A DNA stretch of 64,000 nucleotides, taken from NCBI RefSeq assembly GCF_000498955.2, contig NZ_AYGX02000070.1, positions 1 to 64,000 of the forward strand. The letters are read 5' to 3'. The stretch comes from Lactiplantibacillus fabifermentans DSM 21115 (GTDB lineage: Bacteria; Bacillota; Bacilli; Lactobacillales; Lactobacillaceae). Of the stretch, positions 17,752 to 26,504 are shown piece by piece. The stretch's first letter is position 1. Each line of letters opens with the position of its first letter. The notes under the pieces are model-generated. The model searched no databases and was not told the origin of the DNA. It saw only the letters and a list, made by a program, of their open reading frames with translations. The translations under genes were made by a program, and so were the position numbers.

Positions 17752-17866
17752 GTGTGAAAAAAGGCGGTTAGTTTGCGAGCATTAACGTGGAAGTGGCAAT
17801 TATGCCCGGGCTTTGGGTATGGTTGCCGCTTCCGGGTTAAGCGGAACAAACTGCCTTTTTTCACAC
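17752..17866 (+). repeat. 115-bp hairpin repeat, copy 1 (hemH 3' UTR)
   Basis: The outer stem pairs GTGTGAAAAAAGGC...AGTTTG with CAAACTGCC...CACAC. Inside is a long hairpin with TTAAC/GTTAA, GGAAG/CTTCC, GGCAA/TTGCC and ATGCCC/GGGTAT steps. It starts 4 bp after the hemH stop. A copy of identical length lies at 26256, and flanking bases (TTCGACNATCAA) are also shared. Confidence 0.8.
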
Positions 17867-17894
17867 GTTTCGACCATCAAAATAGTAAAAAACT

Positions 17895-17938
17895 AAATTG
17901 GTGCCTGATGAAAGTAAACTTTCATCAGGCACCAATTT
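17895..17938. terminator. Strong hairpin terminator after hemH
   Basis: Two 20-base arms (17895-17914 and 17919-17938) pair perfectly around a TAAA loop. T-rich sequence follows on the plus strand and A-rich sequence precedes it, so it can serve hemH and the convergent membrane-protein gene. Confidence 0.8.
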
Positions 17939-17965
17939 TCTAACAAATTTTAGGATGTTTATTTT

Positions 17966-18490
17966 TTATATACCCAGATAAACCAACCAACATAGTCCAA
18001 ATACAACTTCATAAAGCAGTAATAGGCCAATATAATATAACCAGTTCAAATAAAGTGGAATATGTGTTTTAGCCGGGATTAAGGCCTGCGCCGCTGCCAT
18101 ATAACCGATGGCTTTGGCAGCTAATTTTAATGACCAGATAAAGGCCGCGGTGACAATTATCGTTCCAATCACGGCAACTATCGCCAGTAATAATGCATTC
18201 TCAAAGTTTGTCCCAAAAACATCCGGGAAAAAGAACCATCCAAAAATGCTGGCAATGATTAACGCGCTTAGCCACATACATAAGTTAAGCCAAAATCGGC
18301 TTTTTTTACGTAACCGTGCACCAACCGAATCGCTCTTAATAAATGATTTTTGGGCTTTTAGGATTGCTCCCATCTCAGTTTTACTGATTGATTTCCCCAT
18401 CAAAGCACGCACGTTTGCAACCAAATATAAAACTGCAAAAAGAAGAAACACAATATCTGTCGAAAAAATCACTGCTACATATAATCTCAT
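17966..18490 (-). CDS. Four-helix membrane protein, paralogue of next gene
   Basis: A 174-aa protein with about four hydrophobic segments: one at the N-terminus (FSTDIVFLLFAVLYLVANV), two in the middle and one at the C-terminus. Between helices 1 and 2 is a basic loop with GKSISKTEMGAI. The upstream gene has the matching GNSVSKATVAEI and the same helix order, so the two are tandem paralogues. The ATG at 18490 follows AGGGGTG. No known domain; function unknown. Confidence 0.75.
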   Translation of the reverse strand: MRLYVAVIFSTDIVFLLFAVLYLVANVRALMGKSISKTEMGAILKAQKSFIKSDSVGARLRKKSRFWLNLCMWLSALIIASIFGWFFFPDVFGTNFENALLLAIVAVIGTIIVTAAFIWSLKLAAKAIGYMAAAQALIPAKTHIPLYLNWLYYIGLLLLYEVVFGLCWLVYLGI

Positions 18491-18533
18491 TCTCACACCC
18501 CTAAAGCCAATCATTTTCCCTAATTTCTGATGA

Positions 18534-19052
18534 TTACCCCAAAACCATCAACACGTACACGATGCCACTCATGGAGACAACCATTAGCGCCATAGTCATC
18601 CAAGCTAGCCATGTCGAATAAACATCCAGACGGGTGCTCTCTGGCAAAGTCAGTTTAAGTTCCGCTGCGGCCAAAACTTTCTTAAATTGGCGATCAGTTT
18701 GTTGAACCCTCACAAAACTAATCGTTGTCAGCCCAACTAAAACGGCCACCACAGCCACGAATAATTTAATTTGCGTATATTGAACCCCGATTGCAAACCA
18801 AAAATTCATCCTACCAATGGTAAGGGCTGATAAATATCGAAACATCCGATACCACACTTGTGCCCGTGTCTTAACCCGACGTGCCGATTGGTGCTGCTCG
18901 TAGTATGCTGCTTCCGCCGCCGTAATTTCTGCGACCGTTGCCTTACTAACTGAATTGCCCAATGCAACTCGGAATTGTGCAACTAACATCAAGAATGCAA
19001 ACACACCCCAGACAAGTGCCACCGAAATCAAAATAGCTATATATAATTTCAT
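18534..19052 (-). CDS. Four-helix membrane protein, paralogue of neighbour
   Basis: A 172-aa protein with the same architecture as the following gene: N-terminal helix, a loop with GNSVSKATVAEI and a basic stretch, two central helices and a C-terminal helix. GAAAGGA precedes its ATG. The two genes are 43 bp apart and likely cotranscribed. A cloverleaf repeat lies upstream. No function can be assigned. Confidence 0.75.
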   Translation of the reverse strand: MKLYIAILISVALVWGVFAFLMLVAQFRVALGNSVSKATVAEITAAEAAYYEQHQSARRVKTRAQVWYRMFRYLSALTIGRMNFWFAIGVQYTQIKLFVAVVAVLVGLTTISFVRVQQTDRQFKKVLAAAELKLTLPESTRLDVYSTWLAWMTMALMVVSMSGIVYVLMVLG

Positions 19053-19183
19053 CCCTAAATCCTTTCAAAGTTGTATATTCCCCGAAGTCACTTTTTGCCA
19101 TCACAACAAAAAAATGCGACTAGCATACACGGTGCAACCACAAATCATGGTCAAACCATCGTCATTATTCAAAAATCAATCTA

Positions 19184-19364
19184 GCTGGCGGCTAACCGTT
19201 ATGTAATCCGCCATGCGGGTGGCGTTAACGGGATTGTTTTTCATCCCGTTTACACCACGGACGTCTTTTGAGACTTGGGGTATAGGCTCAAAAGCGAGGT
19301 CCAAGACCGCTCCCCAGGCTTGGACCGGTCCTCATTGCGGATGGAATTACGATCAGCCGCCAGC
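19184..19364 (+). repeat. Cloverleaf repeat, copy B
   Basis: The closing stem begins GCTGGCGGCT and ends AGCCGCCAGC, a different sequence from copy A but still paired. Hairpin 1 is extended (GTGGCGTTAACGGGAT/ATCCCGTTTACACCAC), hairpin 2 is CTTTTGAG/CTCAAAAG, and hairpin 3 is GGTCCAAG/CTTGGACC with loop ACCGCTCCCCAGG. It lies past the acpP terminator and upstream of the membrane-protein pair. Confidence 0.85.
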
Positions 19365-19400
19365 GGCAAGTCCATATTCATAAACCGTTAAAAAAGCCGA

Positions 19401-19435
19401 AAAAAAACGATGACCATCATCATATGATCATCGTT
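19401..19435 (-). terminator. acpP terminator
   Basis: On the minus strand AACGATGA pairs with TCATCGTT and is followed by at least seven T. It lies about 30 bp after the acpP stop. Confidence 0.85.
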
Positions 19436-19465
19436 GATTTAAATCAGACAAAGCGTCCGATTAAA

Positions 19466-19711
19466 TTATTTAGCTTGATGTTCGGCAACATAGTCCACAA
19501 CTTCGCCGACCGTGTTTAGCTTTTCGGCATCTTCGTCAGAGATTTCACTGCCGAAGGTGTCTTCCAATTCCAAAACAAATTCAACGAAATCAATTGAATC
19601 AGCATCTAAATCGGTTTGTAAGTTCATTTCATTGGTTACTGTACTTTGTTCAACTTCGAAACGGTCCGCAATAATGGCCGCAATCTTATTGAAAATTTCT
19701 TCTTTCGTCAT
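19466..19711 (-). CDS. acpP: Acyl carrier protein
   Basis: An 81-aa acidic protein. The phosphopantetheine site is DADSIDFVEFV (usual form DSLD), and the serine is conserved. It carries acyl chains for fatty-acid and phospholipid synthesis. It follows plsX by about 40 bp, so the PlsX phosphate acyltransferase and its substrate carrier are coexpressed. Confidence 0.93.
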   Translation of the reverse strand: MTKEEIFNKIAAIIADRFEVEQSTVTNEMNLQTDLDADSIDFVEFVLELEDTFGSEISDEDAEKLNTVGEVVDYVAEHQAK

Positions 19712-19750
19712 GTAAAATATCCCTCACTAACTTGAATTCACTAAAGTATT

Positions 19751-20797
19751 CTAATCGTTTTCAGCGGGCTTGTCTACACTTGCTTGTTGATTTGCTTGCT
19801 GGTTGGCAAAGTAATCCGCCACCCCCGGCACTAAATCAGTGTTGACCATTTGACGAATCTGGCGAATCGTGTTGACGATAGTTGGTGCTTTGCTGGAACC
19901 ATGCGTCTTGACAACCGGTGCTTGTAAGCCTAATAAGACCGCCCCGCCGTATTGTGAATAATCCATTTGTGACCGGATTTGATTGAAGCCATTCTTCAAC
20001 AATAAGCCACCTAATTTACCACTGACACCCGTATTATAAACGGCATCCTTAACTAAGCCTAACATCGCCCGCGCCGTGCCTTCGATACTCTTCAAAACCG
20101 CATTACCAGTGAAGCCATCCGTCACGACCACATCCGCGACCCCTTTTAATAAGTCCCGGGATTCCACGTTACCAACAAAGTTAATATCAGCGGTTTGTTG
20201 TAATAATTCAAACGCGGCTTTGTGGACTTTGTTGCCTTTGTCATCTTCCGTCCCATTGTTTAACAATGCGACCCGTGGTTGTTTAGCTTGCATCATGCGT
20301 TCTGCGTAATACGTTCCTAAAACGGCATATTGTTGCAAGTTCAACGGCTTGCTATCGGCATTGGCGCCAATATCCATCATGACAAAGTTCGATTGGTTGG
20401 CATTACGCACGACGGGTAAAGTCGTCACTAATCCCGGCCGGTCGATACCTTTAATCCGACCAACGATAAATAACCCCGCCGCTAAAACTGCGCCCGAGTT
20501 ACCGGCTGAGAAAAAGGCGTCGGCTTGCCCGTCTTTAACGGCTTGAGCCGCCATCACGATTGAAGAGTGCTTTTTACGTCGCACGGCCCGGACTGGTTCG
20601 TCTTCCATGGTGATGACTTCATCTGCATTAATCACTTGAATACGATCACGATTTTTTAAATGTTGGTTGATAACATCGCGTTGGCCATATAGTAAAAAGA
20701 CCGTATCTTCAAATAAATCGCGGGCTTGTTCGACCCCTTCAATAACTGCGGTGGGGGCATAATCGCCACCCATGGCATCAATTGCAATTTTAACCAT
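19751..20797 (-). CDS. plsX: Phosphate acyltransferase PlsX
   Basis: A 348-aa enzyme that converts acyl-ACP to acyl-phosphate, the first step of the PlsX/PlsY phospholipid route. It starts MVKIAIDAMGGDYAPTAV and contains DAFFSAGNSGAVLAAG and VVVTDGFTGNAVLK, all family motifs. Gene order recG-plsX-acpP matches other lactobacilli. Confidence 0.96.
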   Translation of the reverse strand: MVKIAIDAMGGDYAPTAVIEGVEQARDLFEDTVFLLYGQRDVINQHLKNRDRIQVINADEVITMEDEPVRAVRRKKHSSIVMAAQAVKDGQADAFFSAGNSGAVLAAGLFIVGRIKGIDRPGLVTTLPVVRNANQSNFVMMDIGANADSKPLNLQQYAVLGTYYAERMMQAKQPRVALLNNGTEDDKGNKVHKAAFELLQQTADINFVGNVESRDLLKGVADVVVTDGFTGNAVLKSIEGTARAMLGLVKDAVYNTGVSGKLGGLLLKNGFNQIRSQMDYSQYGGAVLLGLQAPVVKTHGSSKAPTIVNTIRQIRQMVNTDLVPGVADYFANQQANQQASVDKPAEND

Positions 20798-20826
20798 TAG
20801 TTTGTACCATCCTCTCGTCAGCGGGC

Positions 20827-22866
20827 TTAATCGAGCGTGCCTATCGCTGCCAGTTTCTGTTTTAAATATTGTGCTAACGCCACGTTATCCGGTTGGCTTT
20901 GCCAATCCGGCTGTTGGACGAGCGCGTGCGCATCTTGTTGTGCCACTTGTAATACGTTCAAGTCCGCAATCGGATCACCGACTTTAAATGACGGCATCCC
21001 AGATTGTTTGACCCCTAAGACTTCCCCAGAACCACGCAGTTCCAAGTCTTTTTGTGCCAAAACAAAGCCGTTTGTCGTTTCCGTCATGATTTGCATGCGT
21101 TCAATGCCTTGTTGATTCTTGGGGTCAGCGACTAAGATACAATACGACGCCTTGCTGCCCCGGCCAACACGGCCCCGCAACTGATGCAGTTGGGCTAAGC
21201 CAAAACGGTCGGCGTTATAAATCATCATAATCGTGGCATTTTTTACATCGACCCCGACTTCAATGACGGTCGTCGAGACCAATAATTGAGTCTTGTTAGC
21301 TTTAAAGTCAGCCATCACGGCTTCTTTTTCTTCCGGTTTCATCCGGCCGTGCAATAATCCAACCGTATAATCCGGCGCAAAATATTCTTGTAAATTCGCC
21401 GACAAAGCTTCGGCGTTTTTAACGTCGAGCGTTTCGGATTCTTCAATCAACGGCGTTACCACATAGGCTTGCGACCCACTCGCCAACTGTTTGCGCACAA
21501 ATTGTAACGCGGAGTTGGCTTGGTTGCTACGGACCCATGTCGTTTGAATCGGTTGCCGGCCGGCCGGTAGTTCGTCGATTTCAGAAACATCCATTTCACC
21601 ATAAGCCGTAATCGCTAACGTCCGTGGAATCGGGGTGGCCGTCATCGCAAGCGCATCCGGTTGACCACCTTTTTGACGGAAAGCAGCCCGTTGATTGACG
21701 CCAAAACGATGTTGTTCATCGGTGATGACTAAGCCTAAATTAGCATAGTCGACACCATCTTGAATCAGCGCATGCGTCCCAATCAATAAATTGATATCAC
21801 CCTTCGCCAAAGCCGCCAACAATGTTTTACGGGCGGCTGGCTTCGTTGAACCGGTCAACAAGGCCACGTTGACGTCTGTATCCGCAAAGACTTGTGCCAA
21901 GTTGTTGGCATGTTGTTCCGCCAAAATTTCAGTAGGCGCCATTAACGCTGCTTGATAGCCAGCCGTAATGGCGGCATACATCACAATGGCGGCCACAATC
22001 GTTTTCCCAGAACCAACGTCCCCTTGCAACAGGCGATTCATGTGTTTGCCCGACTTCAAATCGAGACAGATTTCATTAACGACGCGTTTCTGTGCTTTCG
22101 TCAATTCAAACGGTAACGTCTTGATAAACGCTTTGAGACGGTCATTGTCGTAATGAATCGCAATCCCATCAGTCGTCGCATCGGTTTGCTTTAATTGTTG
22201 CATCTGCATTTGGAAAAGTAAAAATTCCTCATACGTTGCCGAACGTCGCGCCGCCGTCGAGGCATCCTGACTCGCCGGAAAATGCATATCGTGAATCATT
22301 TGCCGCCGTGACAACAGCCGATACTTGGCCATTAACGTCGGTGGCACGATATTGACGATGGCATCGCCGTACTCATCATACGCTTGTTTAATGAGTTTGC
22401 GAATCGTCGGCTGTTTAATCGACTTGCTAGCCGGATAAATCGAACCAAACGCGGCTTCTTTATTATTCGGGTTAATAATTTTCATCCCGGAAATACTGCT
22501 ACGCTTGGCATCCCAGCGGCCATAAACGGCAATTGGTTGGCCCGTTTCAATTTGTTTCATCAAATATGGTTGGTTAAAAAAAGTCACCATGTAAACATCA
22601 TGATCGATTAATAACCGAAAATTTAGCCGACTCTTCTTACGACCAAAGCGCGCTAAGACCGGTTCCGACGCCACGGTCCCTTTCAACGTCACTTTTTCTT
22701 GGTCGGCAATCTCATTGACATCCTTGACTTGTAAATCATCATAGCGAAAGGGGTAATACGTTAATAAGTCGGCGACCGTATTAATACCAAGCTCCGCCAA
22801 CGCTTTTTGCCGCGCCGGTCCAACCCCAGCTAATTCACCAACTGCATCCGATAATTGTTGCACCAT
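20827..22866 (-). CDS. recG: ATP-dependent DNA helicase RecG
   Basis: A 679-aa helicase. The N-terminal wedge/OB region binds branched DNA. The motor has GDVGSGKTIVAA (motif I), DEQHRFGV (motif II), AMTATPIPRT (motif III) and QLRGRVGRG (motif VI). It reverses stalled forks and processes Holliday junctions. The ATG at 22866 has a GGAAAGGGGTGG site. Copy C of the cloverleaf repeat lies about 110 bp upstream, in its presumed 5' region. Confidence 0.96.
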   Translation of the reverse strand: MVQQLSDAVGELAGVGPARQKALAELGINTVADLLTYYPFRYDDLQVKDVNEIADQEKVTLKGTVASEPVLARFGRKKSRLNFRLLIDHDVYMVTFFNQPYLMKQIETGQPIAVYGRWDAKRSSISGMKIINPNNKEAAFGSIYPASKSIKQPTIRKLIKQAYDEYGDAIVNIVPPTLMAKYRLLSRRQMIHDMHFPASQDASTAARRSATYEEFLLFQMQMQQLKQTDATTDGIAIHYDNDRLKAFIKTLPFELTKAQKRVVNEICLDLKSGKHMNRLLQGDVGSGKTIVAAIVMYAAITAGYQAALMAPTEILAEQHANNLAQVFADTDVNVALLTGSTKPAARKTLLAALAKGDINLLIGTHALIQDGVDYANLGLVITDEQHRFGVNQRAAFRQKGGQPDALAMTATPIPRTLAITAYGEMDVSEIDELPAGRQPIQTTWVRSNQANSALQFVRKQLASGSQAYVVTPLIEESETLDVKNAEALSANLQEYFAPDYTVGLLHGRMKPEEKEAVMADFKANKTQLLVSTTVIEVGVDVKNATIMMIYNADRFGLAQLHQLRGRVGRGSKASYCILVADPKNQQGIERMQIMTETTNGFVLAQKDLELRGSGEVLGVKQSGMPSFKVGDPIADLNVLQVAQQDAHALVQQPDWQSQPDNVALAQYLKQKLAAIGTLD

Positions 22867-22949
22867 CTCGCCACCCCTTTCCAATCATTAATAGTCTAAT
22901 TATACCAAACAATCCCTGAACTGCCCAAAAAGCGCTGGGATACAGTACC

Positions 22950-22972
22950 GTTCTTTCTTGAAGCTAGTTATT
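22950..22972 (-). repeat. Short flank motif shared with other repeat sites
   Basis: The reverse complement reads AATAACTAGCTTCAAGAAAG plus AAC. Near-identical text is at 10386-10408, and a diverged one at 23243-23265. Here it directly abuts cloverleaf copy C. Confidence 0.6.
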
Positions 22973-22975
22973 GCC

Positions 22976-23150
22976 GCAGTCGGCTGACCGTAATTTCATC
23001 GTTCTGGGACCGGTCCAAGCCTGAGAAGCGGTCTTGGACCTCGCTTTTGAGCCTAAAAAACAAGTCTCAAAAGACGTCCGTGGTGTAAACGGCCAAAAAA
23101 CGCCCTTTAACACCACCTTCAGGACGACTCCATTACGGTCAGCCAACTGC
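22976..23150 (-). repeat. Cloverleaf repeat, copy C (recG upstream)
   Basis: Inverted orientation relative to copies A and B. The closing stem is GCAGTTGGCTGACCGTAAT with its near-perfect partner. Hairpin 1 loop is GCGTTTTTTGG, and hairpin 3 is GGTCCAAG/CTTGGACC with loop ACCGCTTCTCAGG, identical to copy D. Its flank CTGAGATTAGCAG is also shared with copy D, so the repeat extends slightly beyond the stem. Confidence 0.87.
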
Positions 23151-23371
23151 TAATCTCAGCTCAATTTCAAAAGAACTTTAAGTATATGAAATGGTAATTG
23201 AACATTTTCGATAGTGGTTGTTACAATCAAAAATTGGTTGTTAATAACCGACTTTAAGAAAGACCTATCGCTTGGCCGCATGTACTCGACTGTAACTGTA
23301 TCGGTCTGGCTATTTTGGAAAAACACAAAATAAAAGGTCACCGCCTGATAGCAATCAAATATCTTTAAAAT

Positions 23372-23410
23372 AAAAAATCCACGACATGAAACTATTGTCG
23401 TAGATCCTTT
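23372..23410 (-). terminator. fakA terminator
   Basis: On the minus strand GATCTACGACA pairs with TGTCGTGGATT and six T follow. The cloverleaf copy E lies between it and the fakA stop codon. Confidence 0.8.
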
Positions 23411-23429
23411 AACATTGAAATCAAATTTA

Positions 23430-23612
23430 GCAGGCGGTTTGGCCTAATGGAAGTTACCGTGAAAGTGGCGTAAATGTGGTGATTTCCCGCATTTACGCCA
23501 CCGACGCCTTTGATGATTAGCGCACTTTGCTGAGCATCAAAGCGAGGCCTGAGACCGCTTTTCAGGCTCAGGCCGTTCGCCACGGCAACTGGAATTAGGC
23601 CAAACCGCCAGC
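23430..23612 (+). repeat. Cloverleaf repeat, diverged copy E (fakA 3' UTR)
   Basis: The same fold as copies A-D with largely different stems. The closing stem is GCAGGCGGTTTGGCCTAAT with a partner carrying one mismatch. Hairpin 1 is GTGGCGTAAATG/CATTTACGCCAC, hairpin 2 is CTTTGATG/CATCAAAG, and hairpin 3 is GGCCTGAG/CTCAGGCC with loop ACCGCTTTTCAGG. The hairpin-3 loop differs from copy D by one base although its stem differs. It ends 15 bp from the fakA stop. Confidence 0.85.
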
Positions 23613-23626
23613 GGCATTAGACCCGA

Positions 23627-25333
23627 TTATTCCACTGAAATCAAGAATGGGTAGACTGGTTGGTCACCTTCGTGAATTTCAATTTCTAATTCGTCGTCTA
23701 ACGCTTGGATTTGGTCAGATAATTTATCGGCATCGGCTTGGGTAGCGTCCGTCCCATAAATAATCGTCACTAATTCGCTGTCATCGTCAAGCATGTGCTT
23801 GACCATTTCAATAGTTGCTTGTTCACGGTCAGGGTTAGTGACCACGATATCGCCGTCAACTAAGCCCATGTAGTCATCTTTTTTGATGGCCATGCCGTCA
23901 ATCGTGGTATCACGCACCGCATGCGTCACTTGACCACTGATAACCGTATCTAACGTGTCTTCCATCGCACTTTGGTTTTCTTCCAAATCAGCATCTGGAT
24001 TGAACGCTAACATCGCGGTCATCCCTTGAGAAATCGTCTTGCTATGCACGATTTTTACCGGAATATCAGCCACATCAGCGGCTTGTTCCGCTGCTAAAAA
24101 GATGTTTTTATTATTTGGTAAAACTAAAGCCTTGTCGGCGCCACTTTCATTGACGGCTTTCACGATATCCGCGGTACTTGGATTCATCGTTTGACCACCC
24201 GCAATGATGTTGGTGACTCCTAAACCAGTGAATAACTTGCCAATCCCGTCACCAGAAGCCACTGAAATAATTGCATAACCCTTCATATCTGGTTTCGGTT
24301 GGGCATCGGCTTGGGCCACGGCAACGGGTGCATCTTGGGCTTCTTCGTCATGTTCCATAATCGTTTCTTGTTGCAAACGCATATTGTCGACTTTGACTTT
24401 AATCAAAGCCCCGAAGCGTTGCCCCCAAGTCATGACATCGCCTGGATGTTCCGTATGAACATGCACTTTAACGATTTCATCATCATTGATCACAAGTAAG
24501 GAGTCGCCAAGTTTAGCTAAATAGTCATAAAACTTATCGTAGTCGAACTTTTGATCAACTAACTTACCGTCACCAATCCGGACCATGATTTCAGTACAGT
24601 AACCGTACTTGATATCATTGGGGTCCAGTTTACCTTGGACACTTTGGTGATGGGCGGCATCGATCATCGAATCCATTTCCGCATCGTCTGGTTTGTAGTC
24701 TTCAGATTCGTCGACTTTACCACTTAAGGCGTCACTAAAGGCTTCCAAAACAAAGGTCAACCCTTGACCACCAGAATCAACGACCCCGACTTGTTTCAAA
24801 ACGGGTAACAAATCTGGCGTTGATTTTAAAGCAGCTTCGGCCGCGGTGACGATTTGGGCCATTACTTCATTGATATCATTCGTCGATTTAACGGCTTCTT
24901 TACCCGCACCGGCAGCTTTACGCACAACCGTTAAAATCGTCCCTTCTGTGGGCTTCATAACGGCCTTATACGCCGTTTGAGCACCGGCAGCGAACGCTTC
25001 AGCCAAATCTTTGGCATCTAACGTGTCTTTATCGGCCACGTTTTTAGAGAAGCCCCGAAAAATTTGGGACAAAATAACGCCGGAGTTACCCCGCGCGCCC
25101 ATTAATAAGCCTTTTGCTAAAGCGGACGCTAAGTCGCCAACCTTTTCGCTCGTTTCTTCACGTTCGTATTTGGCACCACTGGCCATGGATAAACTCATAT
25201 TGGTCCCGGTATCACCATCTGGTACTGGGAAAACGTTCAAAGAATTAATGAATTCAGCACGTTGGTTCAGCTTTTGTGAAGCGGCTTGCACCATTTTGCC
25301 GAATTCGAGATTAGTAATCGTGGTGATTTTCAA
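23627..25333 (-). CDS. fakA: Fatty acid kinase subunit FakA (DAK domain)
   Basis: A protein of about 568 aa. The N-terminal DhaL-like kinase domain has NVFPVPDGDTGTNMSLSM, with the Asp residues that hold Mg-ATP, and MGARGNSGVILSQ. The C-terminal half matches the YloV/FakA extension. FakA phosphorylates fatty acids presented by FakB proteins. AAGGAGG is followed by two TTG codons (25339 at 4 nt, 25333 at 10 nt); I chose 25333 but either is possible. It lies directly after the asp23-family gene as in most Firmicutes. Confidence 0.9.
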   Translation of the reverse strand: MKITTITNLEFGKMVQAASQKLNQRAEFINSLNVFPVPDGDTGTNMSLSMASGAKYEREETSEKVGDLASALAKGLLMGARGNSGVILSQIFRGFSKNVADKDTLDAKDLAEAFAAGAQTAYKAVMKPTEGTILTVVRKAAGAGKEAVKSTNDINEVMAQIVTAAEAALKSTPDLLPVLKQVGVVDSGGQGLTFVLEAFSDALSGKVDESEDYKPDDAEMDSMIDAAHHQSVQGKLDPNDIKYGYCTEIMVRIGDGKLVDQKFDYDKFYDYLAKLGDSLLVINDDEIVKVHVHTEHPGDVMTWGQRFGALIKVKVDNMRLQQETIMEHDEEAQDAPVAVAQADAQPKPDMKGYAIISVASGDGIGKLFTGLGVTNIIAGGQTMNPSTADIVKAVNESGADKALVLPNNKNIFLAAEQAADVADIPVKIVHSKTISQGMTAMLAFNPDADLEENQSAMEDTLDTVISGQVTHAVRDTTIDGMAIKKDDYMGLVDGDIVVTNPDREQATIEMVKHMLDDDSELVTIIYGTDATQADADKLSDQIQALDDELEIEIHEGDQPVYPFLISVE

Positions 25334-25368
25334 TTTCAAAATTCCTCCTTGGCTGACCGCCAATTTGC

Positions 25369-25731
25369 TTAGTCGTTCATTACCCGAACACCTTGGACAA
25401 TGACGTTGACTGAATTGGCTGCAACGCCAAGCATGTTTTGTAAATTATATTTGACCTTGGCTTGGACATTCCGTGATACTTCTGAGATTTTAGTTCCATA
25501 ACTAACGATAATGTTGACTTCGATCGCCACCCCATTATCTTCTTGGCGGACAACCACACCCCGCGCATAGTTTTCGCGGCGTAAAATTTCATTTAAGTTA
25601 TCGCGAATTTGGTTGCGACTAGCCATGCCGACAACCCCATAATTATCAGTTGCGGCACCGCCAACGACGGTCGCAATGACATCATTATCAATATCAATCG
25701 TTCCAAATTGCGTTTTGATTTTGACAGCCAT
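25369..25731 (-). CDS. Asp23/Gls24-family protein (YloU-like)
   Basis: A 120-aa Asp23-domain protein beginning MAVKIKTQFGTIDIDNDVIA and carrying VEVNIIVSYGTKI-type beta strands. This family includes envelope-stress and fatty-acid-linked proteins. The gene precedes fakA by 36 bp, the conserved YloU-YloV pair. A second Asp23-family gene is at 50952-51410. Confidence 0.9.
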   Translation of the reverse strand: MAVKIKTQFGTIDIDNDVIATVVGGAATDNYGVVGMASRNQIRDNLNEILRRENYARGVVVRQEDNGVAIEVNIIVSYGTKISEVSRNVQAKVKYNLQNMLGVAANSVNVIVQGVRVMND

Positions 25732-25878
25732 GAAAATAGCCTCCTTGTTTTAACGCGCTCATTTACGATAGTTTATCATAGCACAACGTATCATGAAAGA
25801 AAAATTACACGACTGCCCTTAACGAAGCCCACGCTGACGGAATTCAGCAGTAAAGTAAAATTACTTGATAGAAATGTA

Positions 25879-25907
25879 TTGCAACCTTTATTAATCTATG
25901 ATAAATT
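25879..25907 (+). promoter_or_regulatory. rpmB promoter
   Basis: TTGCAA (25879-25884) and TAAATT (25902-25907) are separated by 17 bp. An alternative -10, TATGAT, lies a few bases upstream. Confidence 0.5.
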
Positions 25908-25968
25908 ATTCTAGTGAATGATAAAGCAACGACCTTTTATCAATGATTACCGAAGGAGGCAGATCAAC

Positions 25969-26154
25969 ATGGCAAAAGACTACGTTACAGGCAAGCGGAC
26001 GCATTTTGGTAACACGCGTTCACACGCTTTAAACCACAGCCGCCGCAGCTGGAAAGCTAACTTGCAAAAAGTTCGCATTTTAGTTGATGGTAAACCAAAG
26101 AAGGTTTGGGTTTCAGCTCGGACTTTGAAATCAGGTAAAGTAACGCGCGTTTAG
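25969..26154 (+). CDS. rpmB: Ribosomal protein bL28
   Basis: A 61-aa bL28 that begins [20 protein letters not shown] and ends in the [19 protein letters not shown] block. No zinc-binding cysteines are present, so it is the Zn-independent form. AAGGAGG precedes the ATG at 25969; the open frame begins earlier but that part is not coding. Divergent from the asp23-fakA unit. Confidence 0.96.
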   Translation: MAKDYVTGKRTHFGNTRSHALNHSRRSWKANLQKVRILVDGKPKKVWVSARTLKSGKVTRV

Positions 26155-26165
26155 CGCAGCAAATC

Positions 26166-26206
26166 GTCACCACAAAATTTATTTTGCGGGTGGCGTTTTT
26201 TGTTGC
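26166..26206 (+). terminator. rpmB terminator
   Basis: CGTCACCACAAAAT pairs with ATTTTGCGGGTGGCG and is followed by TTTTTT, directly after the rpmB stop. Confidence 0.85.
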
Positions 26207-26255
26207 CTTTTTTTATAAAAACTGGTGCTTTTTTTATAAAGTTTATAAAACAAGG

Positions 26256-26370
26256 GTGGTCCCAAGGGCGGTTAGTTTGCGAGCATTAACGTGGAATCGG
26301 CAATTATGCCCGGTTTTTGGGCATGGTTGCTGATTCCGGGTTAAGCGGAACAAACTGCCCTTGGGACCAC
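26256..26370 (+). repeat. 115-bp hairpin repeat, copy 2
   Basis: The outer stem is GTGGTCCCAAGGGC...AGTTTG paired with CAAACTGCCCTTGGGACCAC. Compared with copy 1 at 17752, at least seven outer-stem positions have changed on both sides and remain paired. The inner hairpin keeps TTAAC/GTTAA and ATGCCC/GGGCAT, while GGAATC/GATTCC replaces GGAAGT/GCTTCC. It lies between the rpmB terminator and a lipoprotein gene. Confidence 0.82.
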
Positions 26371-26504
26371 GCTTCGACAATCAAGCTAGGCCCGACCCAA
26401 ATCTCCACCAAAATCAGATCAGAATTTTCTCAAAAAAAATGAAAACCGGCCATTTTACCGTACTTAATAAGTGTGACCTAAATTCATTTTTTGGAGGAAC
26501 TCTT

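Noticed and set aside
17752-17866. 115-bp repeat as a simple terminator of hemH
   Set aside because: The U-tract is missing after the outer stem, and a much better terminator lies at 17895-17938.
22867-23626. Insertion sequence between recG and fakA
   Set aside because: No transposase frame and no terminal repeats with target duplication were found; the gap is explained by copies C and E, a short motif and a terminator.
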